A stretch of DNA of 64,000 nucleotides from Nemopilema nomurai (lineage: Eukaryota; Cnidaria; Scyphozoa; Rhizostomeae; Rhizostomatidae), in NCBI GenBank assembly GCA_003864495.1, contig ML133378.1, forward strand, positions 1,335,009-1,399,008, given 5' to 3'. Within the stretch, counting starts at the first letter, position 1, and every line of letters begins with the position of its first letter. Made by a program: the position numbers and the translations under genes. Of this stretch, positions 1 to 12,846 are shown in pieces. A model generated the notes under the pieces. The model had not been told where the DNA came from, searched no databases, and saw only the letters and a list, made by a program, of their open reading frames with translations.

Positions 1-1742
1 TTACGTCATCGGGGTAATGCTTGAGGCTGGTCTCGTTACCGATCACAAAATGGCAGCGCCAACGATATAGAAGCGCCTTAGATGTCTATCTCAGGGGTTT
101 GACCATTGTTTTCTGTGAGGCAAATTTCGTTTTAAAATGGTGGACCTGTGAACTTTCTATTGTTCAATTAGTGTTGTAAACCTTTTATTACAACCCGATC
201 AAGTTATTACCAACTACTTTGATTGGATTTGCTGCAAAATAAACTCTGGATATGACATTGTTTAACTTATCCTCATTTAAAAACTGAACTTACTGAGATT
301 ATAGGACAGAAATGTAGATAGGCCTAGAATGAAAATGGACAATTGCTAACATTTCAAAGTGCGTAGGTTTTTCCAGTGTACAAAACGAAGTAATAAAACG
401 TCTAAGTCTTTGAATCCATCAAACATTTGCATTACAATATTGTTTTCAAAATTCACGTTAAGTGCTCCGCAGCTGCTGTCAACCATACAATTACACAAAA
501 CTCTGCAATGAATGAACGAAATTCGAAAGGCAATAGAAAGATGAAAGATGTTTCAGGACATCTCACCACTTTTTATGCTAAAAAATCAGCGTGGAACTTC
601 ATTAGATAAGGCCTTGCTTTTCGCGAAATTATAAGAGCTCGGTACTGGCGAAGATTTTTGCTGCCACCATTAAAAATGGCCGCAAAAACAAAATTTGCCT
701 CGATCTGGCGGACAGAGTTAGACATCTAGCATTCTTATCATTGGGCAGTGCTGTAACAAACTTAAGGTGGTAATATTTCAAAGGCTTGAATATTTCAAAC
801 TCGTTTCCAGCCTGCTGCATACAAATGTCCCGTGTTCAAGAGAGGCTTTAGTCTCAATACGTTCTTTCCGATTCTGGTCATGATGTCATTCTATAGCAGC
901 ACGTGTTCATTATTTACAGCTTGATTTCTTCTACACAGGTAAACCCGTTTTGTAGGCCGTCCCTAGTCTCCCCTGAAAAGTTTTTGCTGTAAATCGGTTT
1001 CTTTAATCACAAAATGTATCAGCTTTGCTGTTTATCAATAAGTAAGATCTAGGCTTGACCTGCCTTCAGCTAAAATTAATAACATCGGCCATCTGTTTAT
1101 GATTAATGCATTCCACGTGATTTCGTGAATAAGGAAGCACAGTTTTATAGCTAAATGCCACCTAATTTGCCTTTGGTTCCTTCCTACCTCTGCCTATCAT
1201 TAAAACAGTAACTGCGAAAAGATCTCTTTACTTTCAAGGACCTTACTGTTTTAATGAACCTCCAAGAGACATGTGTTCCCTGAACACAGTTGTGATTTTT
1301 GAATCAAAGTTGAGAGAGCAATTTTTATTGCAAGAGGAATTGTAGATAAAAGAGCAATTTGAAGGCTTTAATTTCAAGATTCTACTGTTAGTAATGTCGT
1401 CGTTAGCGTTTCGGTTTTCTAAGATTGTGTTTATTTATAACCGGGGGCCGTGTTGCTGAAAGGATGATATTGTATACATAATTATAGTGTTAGTATTAGT
1501 ACCAGCCTCTTTTGTCAACGTGTCGTATATTATTCTGTCAAAACCCAAACATATATTATTATACCCCAAACATATATTATTAAGCCAGGGTCTTTTTGGT
1601 AGCTGAAGTGCAGTCGAAGCCGTTGTTAGATATCCAGCGGATGCCTGGAAAACGAGGCTCTTATTTTGTTGTTACGTGGGCCCGTTTTGACTTGCTTATT
1701 TCAATTTTGGCGCATTTTTCAAAAGGTCACCTTGCCTTCTAG
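1..1742. other. Non-coding stretch before first recognised exon
   Basis: No exon, RNA gene or repeat with convincing signals was found. Only short chance ORFs occur. The tail of this stretch (about 1716-1742) is the pyrimidine-rich tract and AG acceptor of the exon that begins at 1743, so it is probably the upstream intron of that gene. Confidence 0.5.
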
Positions 1743-3813
1743 AATGACCGAAGCGGATCATCAAGAAAAACGTCTGTCACTCAAAAATGGGCCGAGGTGA
1801 GTTTGGCTTGTTCACAGCTGAAAACTTACCGCCTTACCGTGCAGTGAGTGGAGTTCCTAAAGGGAGTAGAAGCATAGATGAAGCACTTTCTAGAAATAGA
1901 CAGTACAGACCCTGCGCAGTGTAGTCACATTGTAACTGTGCACGTGAAGTAGATTCAAAGGCATACCGCGTGCAATCTACAGTGGAAGTGAGCACGTGGA
2001 ATGGTACATGGATACTTATGATTGGTTGATGTTTGATTGACAGTTTGAGCTTGCTGGCTCGGGGCCACTTAAATATGCTTCAATTCCCTTTAAAACAAGA
2101 AGGTCTGGAAGGAGATTTCCTTGTTGTTTTGCACCGAATCGCAAGAGATAAGCTTCAAATCCCAGGCAATCAGAAGAAGATAATTTGATTTTGTTGATGC
2201 ATAATCTTAGATATTATTTGTTTGATACAAAACAGAGGCAAGCATTTTTACACTCTCGCTTCAACATGCTTCCTCTGATCTCCCCAACTAGGATAATGTA
2301 ATGTGCGTCTGTTACAGATCTTTGTAATTGAACTATGATATTGGTGGAAAAATTGCATAACACTTGAGGCATCCTTTCTTTTAGTCTAAGGGCTTCAAAC
2401 CTGTTAAACCATCAATGAAGTAAATAATCAGTTACTTAGACAAAGGTGTAAATCATGTGACCCACCTAAATATTAAGTGCGCACGACAATCTTGATCACC
2501 TGGGATTCCATGGGTTTTGTGGGGCGTAGTCGTTAGTAAATTGTAATTCAACTACCGAGGGATAAATTGAATTATTCTTGCCTTTACGAAGAGTTTTCGA
2601 TTGAATAAGTCCCCTTTTTCCTTGTTCTTAGGCTTCCGCCAACTGCGATGCTGCAAAGGCAAACCTTGAAAACATCTGCAAGCACCTCTCGGAAGAATTA
2701 CACAGCTTTGACCTCGCCAAAGAGCTGGATCTCAAAGATTGGCTGATCGATTTCGCGGATGGAAACTTCCAGCACTACGAAAAGGTTCTTCTTATCGGTC
2801 CATTGTCATCATAGTTCGGCCTCTAGTAGGCATTTTCTGCGGGCAAAAACTGTTGCTTACTCTGGGTATCAGTCGAGAGGTGAAATGTTCTGAGCCAAAA
2901 CCCGATGTTTATTGCGGCGAAATTTGATTTCGAATCAGTGGTGTTTGTAAAAATTGCCTTGGATCGGGGGAGTTGCTTCAAAATCTGCAAACAAAGTTAA
3001 GGAACTCATTACTTAAAGCAGTGTTTCATTTTTCTCAAAAGTATTGCAACTAGACAAGAGAAATGGCTATTCATTTCTCAGAAATTAGAGAAGGAATAAA
3101 AGAAGATAAGAGACGAAACCTACGTAGAAAAGAGAAAATCTTTTCCAAAATCATCTTAAAGATTACACTCAATGCCCAAATCAGTCGCGATTTGGCTGCC
3201 TATTTATTTTGTCAGCTTTTGATAATATTCCGGGACAGTCGGGCAAAAGAAAACCTTGCGTGTTCGCAATTCGACTTTGTGTGCTATTCGAAAGTTGTTT
3301 GGCATGAAACAATAATACACGTCTATACATCGGATGTTTAGCGAAATAAAATTTCAAAAGTGGCTCTTAGCGGTTGAAGAAGATCGAGTTCAGTATTGTG
3401 CTGTGATTTTTAAATCAATGCTGCCTTGGGTCGAGTTAAGCTGAAATCGTAAGTCGTAATCGAAGCTGAAAGCTGAAACTGTAATTTCAGTGTGGTACCT
3501 TCCCAAACGACCTTCGGGAATTATTTTGAAGCAATGCTCATCTATTCGCTTTCTCGTGATCTGTTGCAAATCTTACACTTCCTCCATTAGCATGTACGAT
3601 TCATTTTCTGTTGGACATCAATCGAAGCAGCATTTGTAATCATTTTCAAATCTGCGGACAATTAAATTAAACTTGCTTTCGATGCATTTAACTACTTTTT
3701 GTTGCAATTTATTATTTCGACATATTCTGTTTTTATAGTTGCAAAGTAAATGGTATGGTGTGCGGATTATGCTGGATTCAGAAATATCCCCCAGCAAGAG
3801 GGCCTTCGACATC
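1743..3813 (+). CDS. Partial gene, three exons; BAR-domain / sorting-nexin-like protein (tentative)
   Basis: Three exons read in one continuous frame, all phase 0: 1743-1796 (18 codons, acceptor after ccttctag, donor gtgagt), 2632-2784 (51 codons, acceptor after a long pyrimidine tract ending cttag, donor gttctt) and 3739-3813 (25 codons, acceptor tttttatag, donor gtgagt). The middle exon encodes a charged amphipathic helix ending KDWLIDFADGNFQHYEK, which resembles the last helix of sorting-nexin BAR domains (an A-D-x-N-x-Q-x-Y-E-K-like pattern). Those proteins bend endosomal membranes and sort cargo. If the third donor is not used, the frame runs on to a stop at 3981 and this would be the last exon. 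The first exon could instead be read from an ATG at 1744, but that frame stops inside exon 2. Exon structure is reasonably supported; the family call is inference, and another BAR or coiled-coil protein is possible. Earlier exons lie outside the window. Confidence 0.45.
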
Positions 3814-3981
3814 GTGAGTATGAAGAAATCACTTTTGTTGTCGACACCATCTAATATACCCCAGAAATGTTGTTTTGATTATGTTTTTCAAAGCTTTAAA
3901 GAAAAAAGAATGGTAAGTCGTTCTTTTGGAGAACTTAGAAGTTGTTTCTGGAACATGATTCTTTTATCAGCCCATCTCTAA

Positions 3982-6900
3982 TCTGCCTTGATATTTTTTA
4001 TCAACTACCAAGTTCACGGTCGCATGTAATGATTTGAGCTTGCATCAAAATGCAACCCCCCAGCTTGATGAAAGGACCATCTAAAGCAATATGCATAAGT
4101 TTTTTTTAGTAAATTCGAACATATCCTGGCTCCACTAAACAAGATCACCTACTCTTTTTATTCCGATGAAGCATCTCTTACCAATGTGTAGTTAGCCTGG
4201 GACAACGGGGGCTCTTTATTCCCAGGGGTACTGAGAAAGTAGTTTGTCAAGGAAAATCATGTGAGATCTCAACCAGCCGAACAAAGATGGTCCAATGCTA
4301 CGTATACCCACGTGAATAGAATGGACCTTTGGACATGAATTTTCGTTGGAGCCTGGCCTGCTTCGTCCTCTTGCTTCCTTCCTCAACAGAATTGAACTAC
4401 ATTTGTCTCGTTTAAAAGGAGATTTTGCATCACTCAGATCTGTTCTCGGAATTCTCCTTTTAGTTAGAGTTAATTTCTCTTTATACTTCTGCTTTTATCA
4501 ATAATAGTAGAGAGAGCAAGGTCGCTAATTATTTCGAATCCCGGGGAGATAAACTCTGAGTCACTGGTCCCTTAATTGGTAGGCGTACTCCTCTGTGAGA
4601 CCGCTTGAGTGTCGGTAGAATTAACGGGAAGTTACGTAATGTTTTCTATCCTTCTTATTTAATCGATCCGTACAGCTGGGCCTCTCTAGGTCCCTTGTCT
4701 CTCGCTCTCTCCTTAAATTTTAAGAGAAGACAGTCATGCTAATTGTCCTATTTTTCCACACGCCTTAACACTGAGGCGCGTGCAAGGATGCCCCATTTCG
4801 CTGTCTAATTTACTGGGCATGTGCGTTTCTGGTTCTTTCCGTTGCATACACAGAATATTATATCGATGACTCAATCACAACTTGAAATTTAATTGGAATT
4901 TATTGAATTTACGTTAACAAGGCATATCGAAAGTTAGCAATGAGTGCTTGATTTTGAAATTTTCTTTCACACTTGTAAGTTTTCTCTACACTGCCTTTTT
5001 CGTTCTAGATATAACTGCCTTTCACTTGTGCGATGCATTGGTGCCCAGTCTGTGAGTTTCCTGTTGTTCATGTAGTTTCAATAACAACAATTTTTTTTTC
5101 TTTTGCAATATAATATAAGCTTTCTCTAATTGTATTCAATGTTCAGATCAATTAAGTTTGCATTCTTTCTACCGTCCTTTCCCTTGCCATCTCCCCGTCC
5201 TCCAAATCAAGCACGGAGCATTTTCTTCGTTACAACTAAATCAACGATGTTTGCTCTATTTTTGTGAATAGTCATTCCTCAGTCTTGTCAGGAGCTCGTC
5301 TCGATGCCAGCCGGTTTTTACTCATACATCATGTGTTCTTTCGATGTTTATCTTCAACTAATTCTTCCCTGATCCTTTTGTTTGAACAAAAAGGCGTAAG
5401 TTCTAGGCAAGAAAGAATCCAAACTAGGCCCCAATCTGTCCTGGCTAACTCAATGAATGCCGTTGCATTTTGAAAGATTCTAGGTACATATTAGAAAATT
5501 TAACTATTAGGAGATCACTTAAAGTGATGTATTTGGTAAGTGATGTCACATCAGGAAAATTTAATCCGGAGAAAAACATTTTGCTAAGAAGGGCCAACTC
5601 TGTGAAGGTGTAATTGGTTGAAGTGTATTATAGGGTATACGGCGCTTTTTGCATTGTGAAGGATCGCATTGCTAACGAATCCTTTTTTAGGGTGAACTCC
5701 ATTTACTGTTTCGTATGTTCTGCTAAGTCAGTAACTCTTTCTCCCAATCAACCGCAATGGCGTGGGCCCTTCTTCGCAACCCATTGTTTACACTGTTTCA
5801 AGTTCTCGTTGCACAAATATTTTATCATTACCCAAAGTTACGAAATTTTTAGTTTATCTAGCTTTGAAAGTTTCCTAGCAGGCTCCTAAGAAACTTAATA
5901 GCATTGATGCCTAAACAGATGTTTGCCAGAATTATGATTACATTTAGGAATAACCTTTATGAAGCTATAACCTATTTCTCAAGACAATATTTGATAATTC
6001 ACGATTGTTGAGCTTGAGTTTCTTGTCATTTTGTGTTGCTCGCCGCACGTTTCTTAGAAAAATATAGATCATTTTTCATTAAAAAGATTGTTTAAGATAT
6101 AATATAAAGATTTCCGAACCGTCATTTTCTAGAATGAACGTTTAATTTGAAAATGGCTTTACGAGGATTTTTCGGTGATACGTTGAGTTTTGCTGTTTGT
6201 TTGCTTGTCAAATTGTTTGGAAATGAAATTGAATTTGGTCAATTGCTTGGGATATATTTATGATTGTATTTTGTTGTATATTTTGAACCGCTTAAAAATT
6301 AATTTCTTTAACCAATGGTAATGTTAACAAAATGCAAGAAATTTCTGTAATAAAAACAACCGTACTGTGGTTTACATTTTTCAAATAAATGAGTTACTCA
6401 AATTGTTTGTTGAATGTGTCGTTCATTTGCCAAAAATCTTGAGATTTTGGTGAATGCTGCTTTTTTGAAGGAAACCGTTTGCATTTCAAGAATGTATAAT
6501 CTAGAGCCGTGTCACATTCGCGATGTGTGGCGGCAAGGTCCAAAACGTGGAACATGCCGAAAACACGAAAAAGTGAAGTTTTGTTTAAGGCTTCTGGGAT
6601 TTTATAAGACAATTTTGCTCATGAACATCTACTTGAACAAAGCAACAGAGCTCTTTCAAGGATTGAAATTAAAGAACATATTTTTAAAGAAATGAGAATT
6701 CTGCGTGTTCCGCTTTTTCAATTTAAACGAGAGTGATCTTGTTGCTTTGATAATGTATTTGCATTCCGATGCTTAAAGCAAAGTTTCTCTTAATCGTATG
6801 TTCCGCGTGTTACGCCCGTTCGGCGTTTTTGACCTGGCCATGTGTGATATGGATAGAATTATGTTGATATATTTTCATTATCAAACAACATTTTAGCCTT

Positions 6901-9202
6901 GTCAGTTGCTTTTGCAGTCTTATTCTCCGAAAAAGTTCTTTTAAACCATAGCGTGATTGGTTGCCAATGACCTTCATTCCCCAAAATAACTATCGATATG
7001 TCCCAAATTGGCCGTAACGAAACATTAAACAAATATATTTGTTGATGGTCCTTCGGGCAAAGGCCCTTGTTCTGAAAAGCAGGCCACCAAAATCAGAGCA
7101 TCTTGGGTCTCCTGCAACAGGCATGGAAAAAGGTTATGAATCATTCTTTTAAATTCGAAGCAGGTCATGTATTGACAATTGGCACTGAATGTTTACCAAA
7201 GTTTAGGCATCTACTTTTGAGCTTTGCTGATACGTGTGAAGAAGAAGAAAGCACAGGTTGAGTGTGAACACGCATGAAGCAAGTGAAGCAAGGATATTTA
7301 AAAAAACTATGATAATCCTGCTTTACTGCTGCGTCTTAGTTACTTTTTCGTCATGATTGCTCTACAAGTTTTGTTGTCTGAACGTAGTACGCAGCGCGCG
7401 CATTGGAAAAGGAATAATATTTGCATGAAACTACTTTAAACTACCACAGTTTTTTAAAAAGAAACAGTTTTATATTCGATCATAAAATGTCTGATACGAG
7501 AATGAGTGCAATTTATCATAGGATTTAGACTTATTTACTTGAAAACTTGGTGCAATGTCCTGTGTCGGTGTATGAAAATTACCAATCATGTCTCTTTTCT
7601 CACTTATGCTTTCTGAAATTTTCTAACCTGTAGCTGTTTTTTGTCCTACATATTAGCAACAAGTACCCTAATGAAATTAAAACTTATCATTTTTGGTTAA
7701 ATCACTGTCCATCTCGTTCTCCTTGTGAGATTCGTCCAAGGACTTTTAAATCGTGTTGGATTAATTTGCTTTATCGTATGTGAGTGGTTTACTTCACATT
7801 CTGCTAAATTTCCTGCTTCATCTAAAATGTAAAAAACTGCCAATTCCTATTTTGCCTTCTTTAGCTTTTGCTTCACCCGTGTGGACCAGGCTCCAGGCTT
7901 TTAGACTGGTGATTGAATGGTCTTTTGCTGAGCAATTGTCCAAAAGTATCGTTACCCAGACATCCCGAATTGTCGCAATCATCCTCATAACACGCTGCTT
8001 TGTATGCAACAGTTCGGATTTGATTCATGTGGATGTGACACACTGTTTATACTACACCTACAGTTAGCATAAACACGAGAGAGTTCGAAGTGGAAAGAGT
8101 TCACACCTACAGGTAACAGATAAGTATGGCAAATGCCGTCTTGCGAATCAATGCAACCTGAAACAACCGGAATTTCGTGATTTCGTGGTTTGAGGTTTTT
8201 CTGTTGTTGGCGAAGTTTGCATTTGTCACATCAGCATTCAAAAGACATTGGCTGACCCTTAACGTCCTCCTATACAAATGTCCTCCCTCATACTTTGTAC
8301 TTCACTTTTAGATTTTATGGCCTCGATGCTCGTAGGTAATTCTCTGTCAACATGCATTTCATTTGTGAAGACTTGAAGCCATCAAAATGCTTTTCTAGTA
8401 CACAATAACACATCCCTAGGAATGTTTTTCCAATTTCTCTTTTGGTTTCTTTTCTTGTGATTTTCTAAACTTTTGAATGAAGGCAATGTCAGGCCATCGA
8501 ATGCACAAAGTTATATTTGCAATGTCGTGTCTTTCATTCGCTAGTTTCAAAATTGGACGTGCATTTTCAAAGAGTTCTCATCTTTTAACGAATCGTTTTT
8601 TGACTTCAGGAGGACGCAAAGACCCTGATGAAAAGAGACATGTTGGGTTTGGTTGACCTTCACAGTTCTCTGAGCATTTCCGCGTCCTCGAGCAGTCAAC
8701 AGGCGATCCTTTAAACTGGTGACGATGACGTGACACAGCTTCATAAATGGTCCAGGTCGTGTGTCGTCTCGAATGGTTCTTATTTAAAGACTCGGAGCCA
8801 AAGTAATGTCAGGGAAGAAGCTTTTATTGAACTGATCACAACTTAATAGATGTATGCTGGATTTGTCGGTAGGTAGAAAATGTCCTTTTCAATGATTTGA
8901 AACACCCTTTTACATATTGGAAATTTCTATGTTGACTGCAGCCACCAACCCCAGCTTTGCTCCCTTTGGCTTTGACTAGCAAAACCTGCTGATTTACAAG
9001 CCTGAGATGAACAGTGAACTTCAGGGAGATGAACCAGACCGAAGAAATCCGATTTCAAGGCCTTTTTCGCGATGGATTCAGCTTGCTGCCGAACAAACGA
9101 ATTTGAAGTCAGAACATTGTGATTTCGAAAAGGAAAGTTTGGGACTTCAAAAGTGAGATAAAGCGGCTTCTCCCTAAAGTTCTGAAGATGTGCTTTGTGT
9201 AA
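3982..9202. other. Intergenic or intronic stretch without recognised genes
   Basis: About 5.2 kb of AT-rich sequence with only short ORFs (under 100 codons) lacking recognisable motifs. An AATAAA at 6349-6354 could be a polyadenylation signal, but nothing links it to the upstream exons. No tandem arrays or inverted repeats stood out. Confidence 0.5.
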
Positions 9203-10380
9203 ATGCCCATATATTCAATGTACTGGGAAGCAGAGCCAAGGTATTCCCCACTTTTCAACTTTATGAGCAGGGACCGGTTCAAGCATTTAGATGCTTTCCT
9301 TCAGTTTAGTAATAATTCAGAAGCATCAGGCAAAGAGACAGCATACTTTACAAGCTTATTGAGATTAAGCCCTTGCCTCAATTGCCAAGGAGAAAGTTTG
9401 TCTGTGCCACAAGAAGAGAACCACTCTGTGGATGAATAGATAATTCCATGCAGGGGAAAAAGTGGATATTCGAAGGTATCTCCCCAAAATGCAAAATAAA
9501 TGAGGCTTCGAATCCTCAATGAACAGCCAGAGTGGCTTTTGCTATCATTTTGAAGTTGAAGGTGCCCAAGAGAATGCTATAGATTCGGTGGACATAGTTG
9601 GAGAGCGTGCAGGAGACGCGAGAATGTGTCACAAACTGCAAATGAACCAGAGGCACAAGGACTTCTTTAATAATTGCTTTTAATTTACCAGAGTTGCTAC
9701 TGAACTAGCAAGATTAAGATTAATCAGAGATACTGCACGCAACACAACTAATTAACAAAACCCTTCTATGTTACAAAAGGAGTTGAAAGAGGAAGGAAGT
9801 GGCTCATTCTGTGGGGCAGTAAATTTCGATACTGGCATTACTGTTGTTCGCTGCTATGACAAGAAGTTTGCTAGCATCTGGCTTTGCCCTTACTCACCCA
9901 ACTTGTTTTTTCAAAGATGGCCTAGGATGGAAAGCAAGTATGTGGATGTGGCATGACCACACATTTTTACATCGTGTCTATAAGGGTGTCTATAAGGTTC
10001 GTGTTATGATCCATGGTATTTGGAGCTATAAACGGATTATGCTTGGATCATTAACCAGCGACGCACTCTCATTGTCAAGCAACTTGACCTGACGTGCTTC
10101 ACTTGTGCCATTCCCAATCACTATCAGAAGGGTTGGCTAAAAGTAAGGCTGGCCTAGCACTGATCCAGGAACCGAAAGAAAAGCAGCCACGCACGGCAAC
10201 CGCCATAGCACCACATGAAAACGTTGGGACAGATGCCCCTAGTCACTGGCATATCCATAGGCCAGATCGTCCTCGCTCTACCCACTGTGAGGGGAAAAAC
10301 TGAGTAGGGCGTCAAGAGTGCCAAAAATGACTATGCTTGAAGGGGAATAGGACCTGTTCTAAACACTTACCAGATTAATC
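9203..10380 (+). pseudogene. Decayed piggyBac (PGBD4-like) transposase
   Basis: Several frames together recover piggyBac DDE transposase blocks in the right order. At 9203-9330 a block with YW followed by SPLFNFMSRDRFKHLDAFLQFS matches the family's conserved MSRDRF region. At about 9415-9450 HSVDE is followed by an in-frame stop and IIP, where the family has the first catalytic Asp (H-S-x-D-E-Q-x-x-P). At 9790-9870 GSFCGAVNFDTGITVVRCYD matches the later G-S-F...VVRWYD block, and about 9930 KYVDV follows. From 10240 the Cys/His-rich C-terminal tail can be traced (CEGK, then CQK, CLK, TCSKHLPD), broken by stops. Multiple stops and frame changes make it non-functional. It moved by cut-and-paste at TTAA sites when active. 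Terminal repeats were not identified, so the element's ends are unknown. Confidence 0.75.
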
Positions 10381-12767
10381 AAATTTTCCATTCGATTTGT
10401 ACCTTGAAATGAATCTTGTGAAATTAACCTTTTGAAGAACCCCAAATACTGTGCCTCAAAATTTTGAGACCCTAAATTTGTACATATTTTGGACAAATTT
10501 TCTTGAATATCAAAAAGATTTAAGTCTAAGCGTAATGGGTGACTTATGAAATTTGATTAGATAACCATTGCAGTAATGGAGAATTTTTAACATTTATGTG
10601 TAGGCAGCCCCTGAATATGATTTTGCAGTAAGTTGGTCATTCTAACATTCGGTTTTCATTAAATACATCACATTCACTTCCCAAAGCTTACATCAATGTT
10701 GACTTTTTCTTAACCGGTAATACACAGATCCCAAATATTGACCCCCGTAAAGAAAAATAGTGAAAACCTTCCCTGGCCTTCTTTCCTTTGCATTTACGGA
10801 GAATTGCTTCTCCTTTGAGGTCCAGGTTCACGAGAAACTCATGCAACAGGCTCTAAATAGGCTGGAAATTCATTTCTAAATTTGTAGAATTCATAACATA
10901 GAAACTGTGACCCAAATTGGTTGCTCACAGTTAATCAAAGCTGTCGGCGAGAATCTTCTACGGCGGAAACAGCTATAGACAATATCGTTCGACGTCACAA
11001 AGCTACTGACGCCAGAACTTCAGTCAGCAATTCTGATTGATGCTGCCACGAAGGTATGTTCATTATAATAAACATGCTTAATTTTGCAAGTCTGTGGTGA
11101 TCGGGAGTGCATATGTTGGTTTTTTAACACTCAATTTCGAGCAGATAGATGATCAAAGAAGGCAAGCGGTGCGGAGTAAATTTCATTTGTTGTAGGGTCT
11201 ACGAAAGAGAATTCGGAGCCAAGAACATACCATTAACGATATAGGTACAAGGTTGCAAGTTCTACGAAAGAGAATTCGGAGCCAAGAAGATATTTCAAGA
11301 GTTCCTTAGCTATACATGGGTGGTAGGACAATGTGCATCGGTCGGTGGGGAGGAGCTGATTAAAGAAAGCCATGGATGTGAAGGCTAAATTGGAATACAG
11401 ATGGCAAGATGGGGTGACGCAAAGAGGTAGTCGAAGGTCCGGGGAAATAAGAAGAAACACACGAGCAACAAATCCGGAAATTGAAGCTGATCATGAAGTT
11501 TACAAGCACAGCAGGGGTGTTAATCCAAGATAAATCGACTGAAAAGAGGGCACTCTTATGCCCAAGAGAGTAATTGATTTTCGCTAAGACAAATTAGATC
11601 AAAGCACAACGTACCAATAGACCTAAAAGTGTTCTGGTGGCAATGCAAGAGAGTTCTCACAATTCTTAACCGACGTGCAGTAACCTCAGGTTTTGGCGCA
11701 CATTTTCCTGGTAGCTGGAGGACACTGGCTGGCAAGGCCTGCAACTCGTGGGGTGGAAGCAATGACGTGATGGACTTAAGCATTTTGGCTCGATGAAAGA
11801 TGTCAGATGCTAACTTGATCAGGGGCAGGGGATGGGGGCCATTCTGCCAATTATACCTTATTGAAGCTTTTAAAACTTTTTGTATCAAAGTTCGCCCCCT
11901 CACTAATTTTGTCTCACCAGAGGCTCTGTTAATTGTCACAGGCTGATGCAGTTAAGTTCACTTGCCTGAAATTGGACTTACGTCAAGCAACTCGAATCAA
12001 AACTTTGCTCGCTGCATTCAGAGAGCTTTGACTGTGACAACATACTGCAGCTCTTACTTTCTGCAACCAACTCACGCGGGCTGCCCGCAGCTCCCGCGTG
12101 GAAACTATGATGAGTTGTTGTTTATGCAACCGTTATCATTATTCAAAATTTTTGTTATTTGCCCTAAATTAGCAGGACTAAAGACATTCCACTTGGTCAG
12201 GGTTTCTTTGTTTTCATTGTGTTTTCCATTTTCATCGTTAATTACCTCGTATTTCCGATTAGAATTCATAAACACCAGTGTGGTCTTTGATGGTGATGAT
12301 AAGGACATCTAACCAGGCCAGGGGGGAGTGATCGGTGGGCTTTTAGAGTGTTGTGTCCATGGTAACACATTTGAAGAATATCCCCACCCCCTGAAAGTGG
12401 ACTACAGGCATTTCATTTGCCAGCATTGAAATTTGTCACCGATTCAAATGCCGTTTCATGGAACACACTTCTTCAGTTCTGCTTCAGGTCCCAATTATCA
12501 CTGGTTTACTTCTGAATACTATATGCCGAATGACAGTCATTTGGGTGTTAATGAAATTGATTAATCTATCCTGATCAAGTTAAGAAATAGAATTAACTAC
12601 TACATTAATTGCCTGTGGTGGCTTTGAGGACCTGATCTCTCTACAATCGCCACTGACAGAGTTTACTAGCCATTCATGATGCTTAATTTTTTGTCAGAAA
12701 GTTGGGCAGAAGGACAGATGCTCACGGCAAATTGCCACAGCCAGTTTTGCATACAAACCAAAGAGAA
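10381..12767. other. Intergenic stretch without recognised genes
   Basis: Nothing convincingly coding. A 127-codon open frame on the minus strand (11556-11939) starts with GTG, has no recognised domain and no splice sites, and is probably chance. A short direct repeat near 11.2 kb is listed separately. Confidence 0.5.
11198..11288. repeat. Short direct repeat, 28 bp, two copies
   Basis: The sequence beginning tctacgaaagagaattcgga occurs at 11198-11225 and again at 11261-11288, a 63-bp period. Both copies continue through gagccaagaa. No function is apparent; it looks like a local duplication. Confidence 0.8.
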
Positions 12768-12846
12768 GCTGCTGCTGTTGTTGCTGCTGCTGTTGTTGCT
12801 GCTGCTGTTGTTGCTGCTGCTGTTGTTGCGGTGGTTGCTGCTGTTG
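12768..12846. repeat. CTG/TTG trinucleotide-type minisatellite
   Basis: Four perfect copies of the 15-bp unit gctgctgctgttgtt (12768-12827) are followed by an imperfect tail to about 12846. On the minus strand it reads as an uninterrupted glutamine run (CAG/CAA), on the plus strand as leucines. The glutamine frame has no ATG start of its own, no recognised domain and no clear splice context, so a polyglutamine protein is not supported. It is best treated as a simple repeat in non-coding DNA. Confidence 0.9.

Noticed and set aside
11556..11939. 127-codon minus-strand open frame
   Set aside because: Starts with GTG, has no recognised domain, no splice context, and contains no hydrophobic or repeat pattern; length is within chance for 64 kb.
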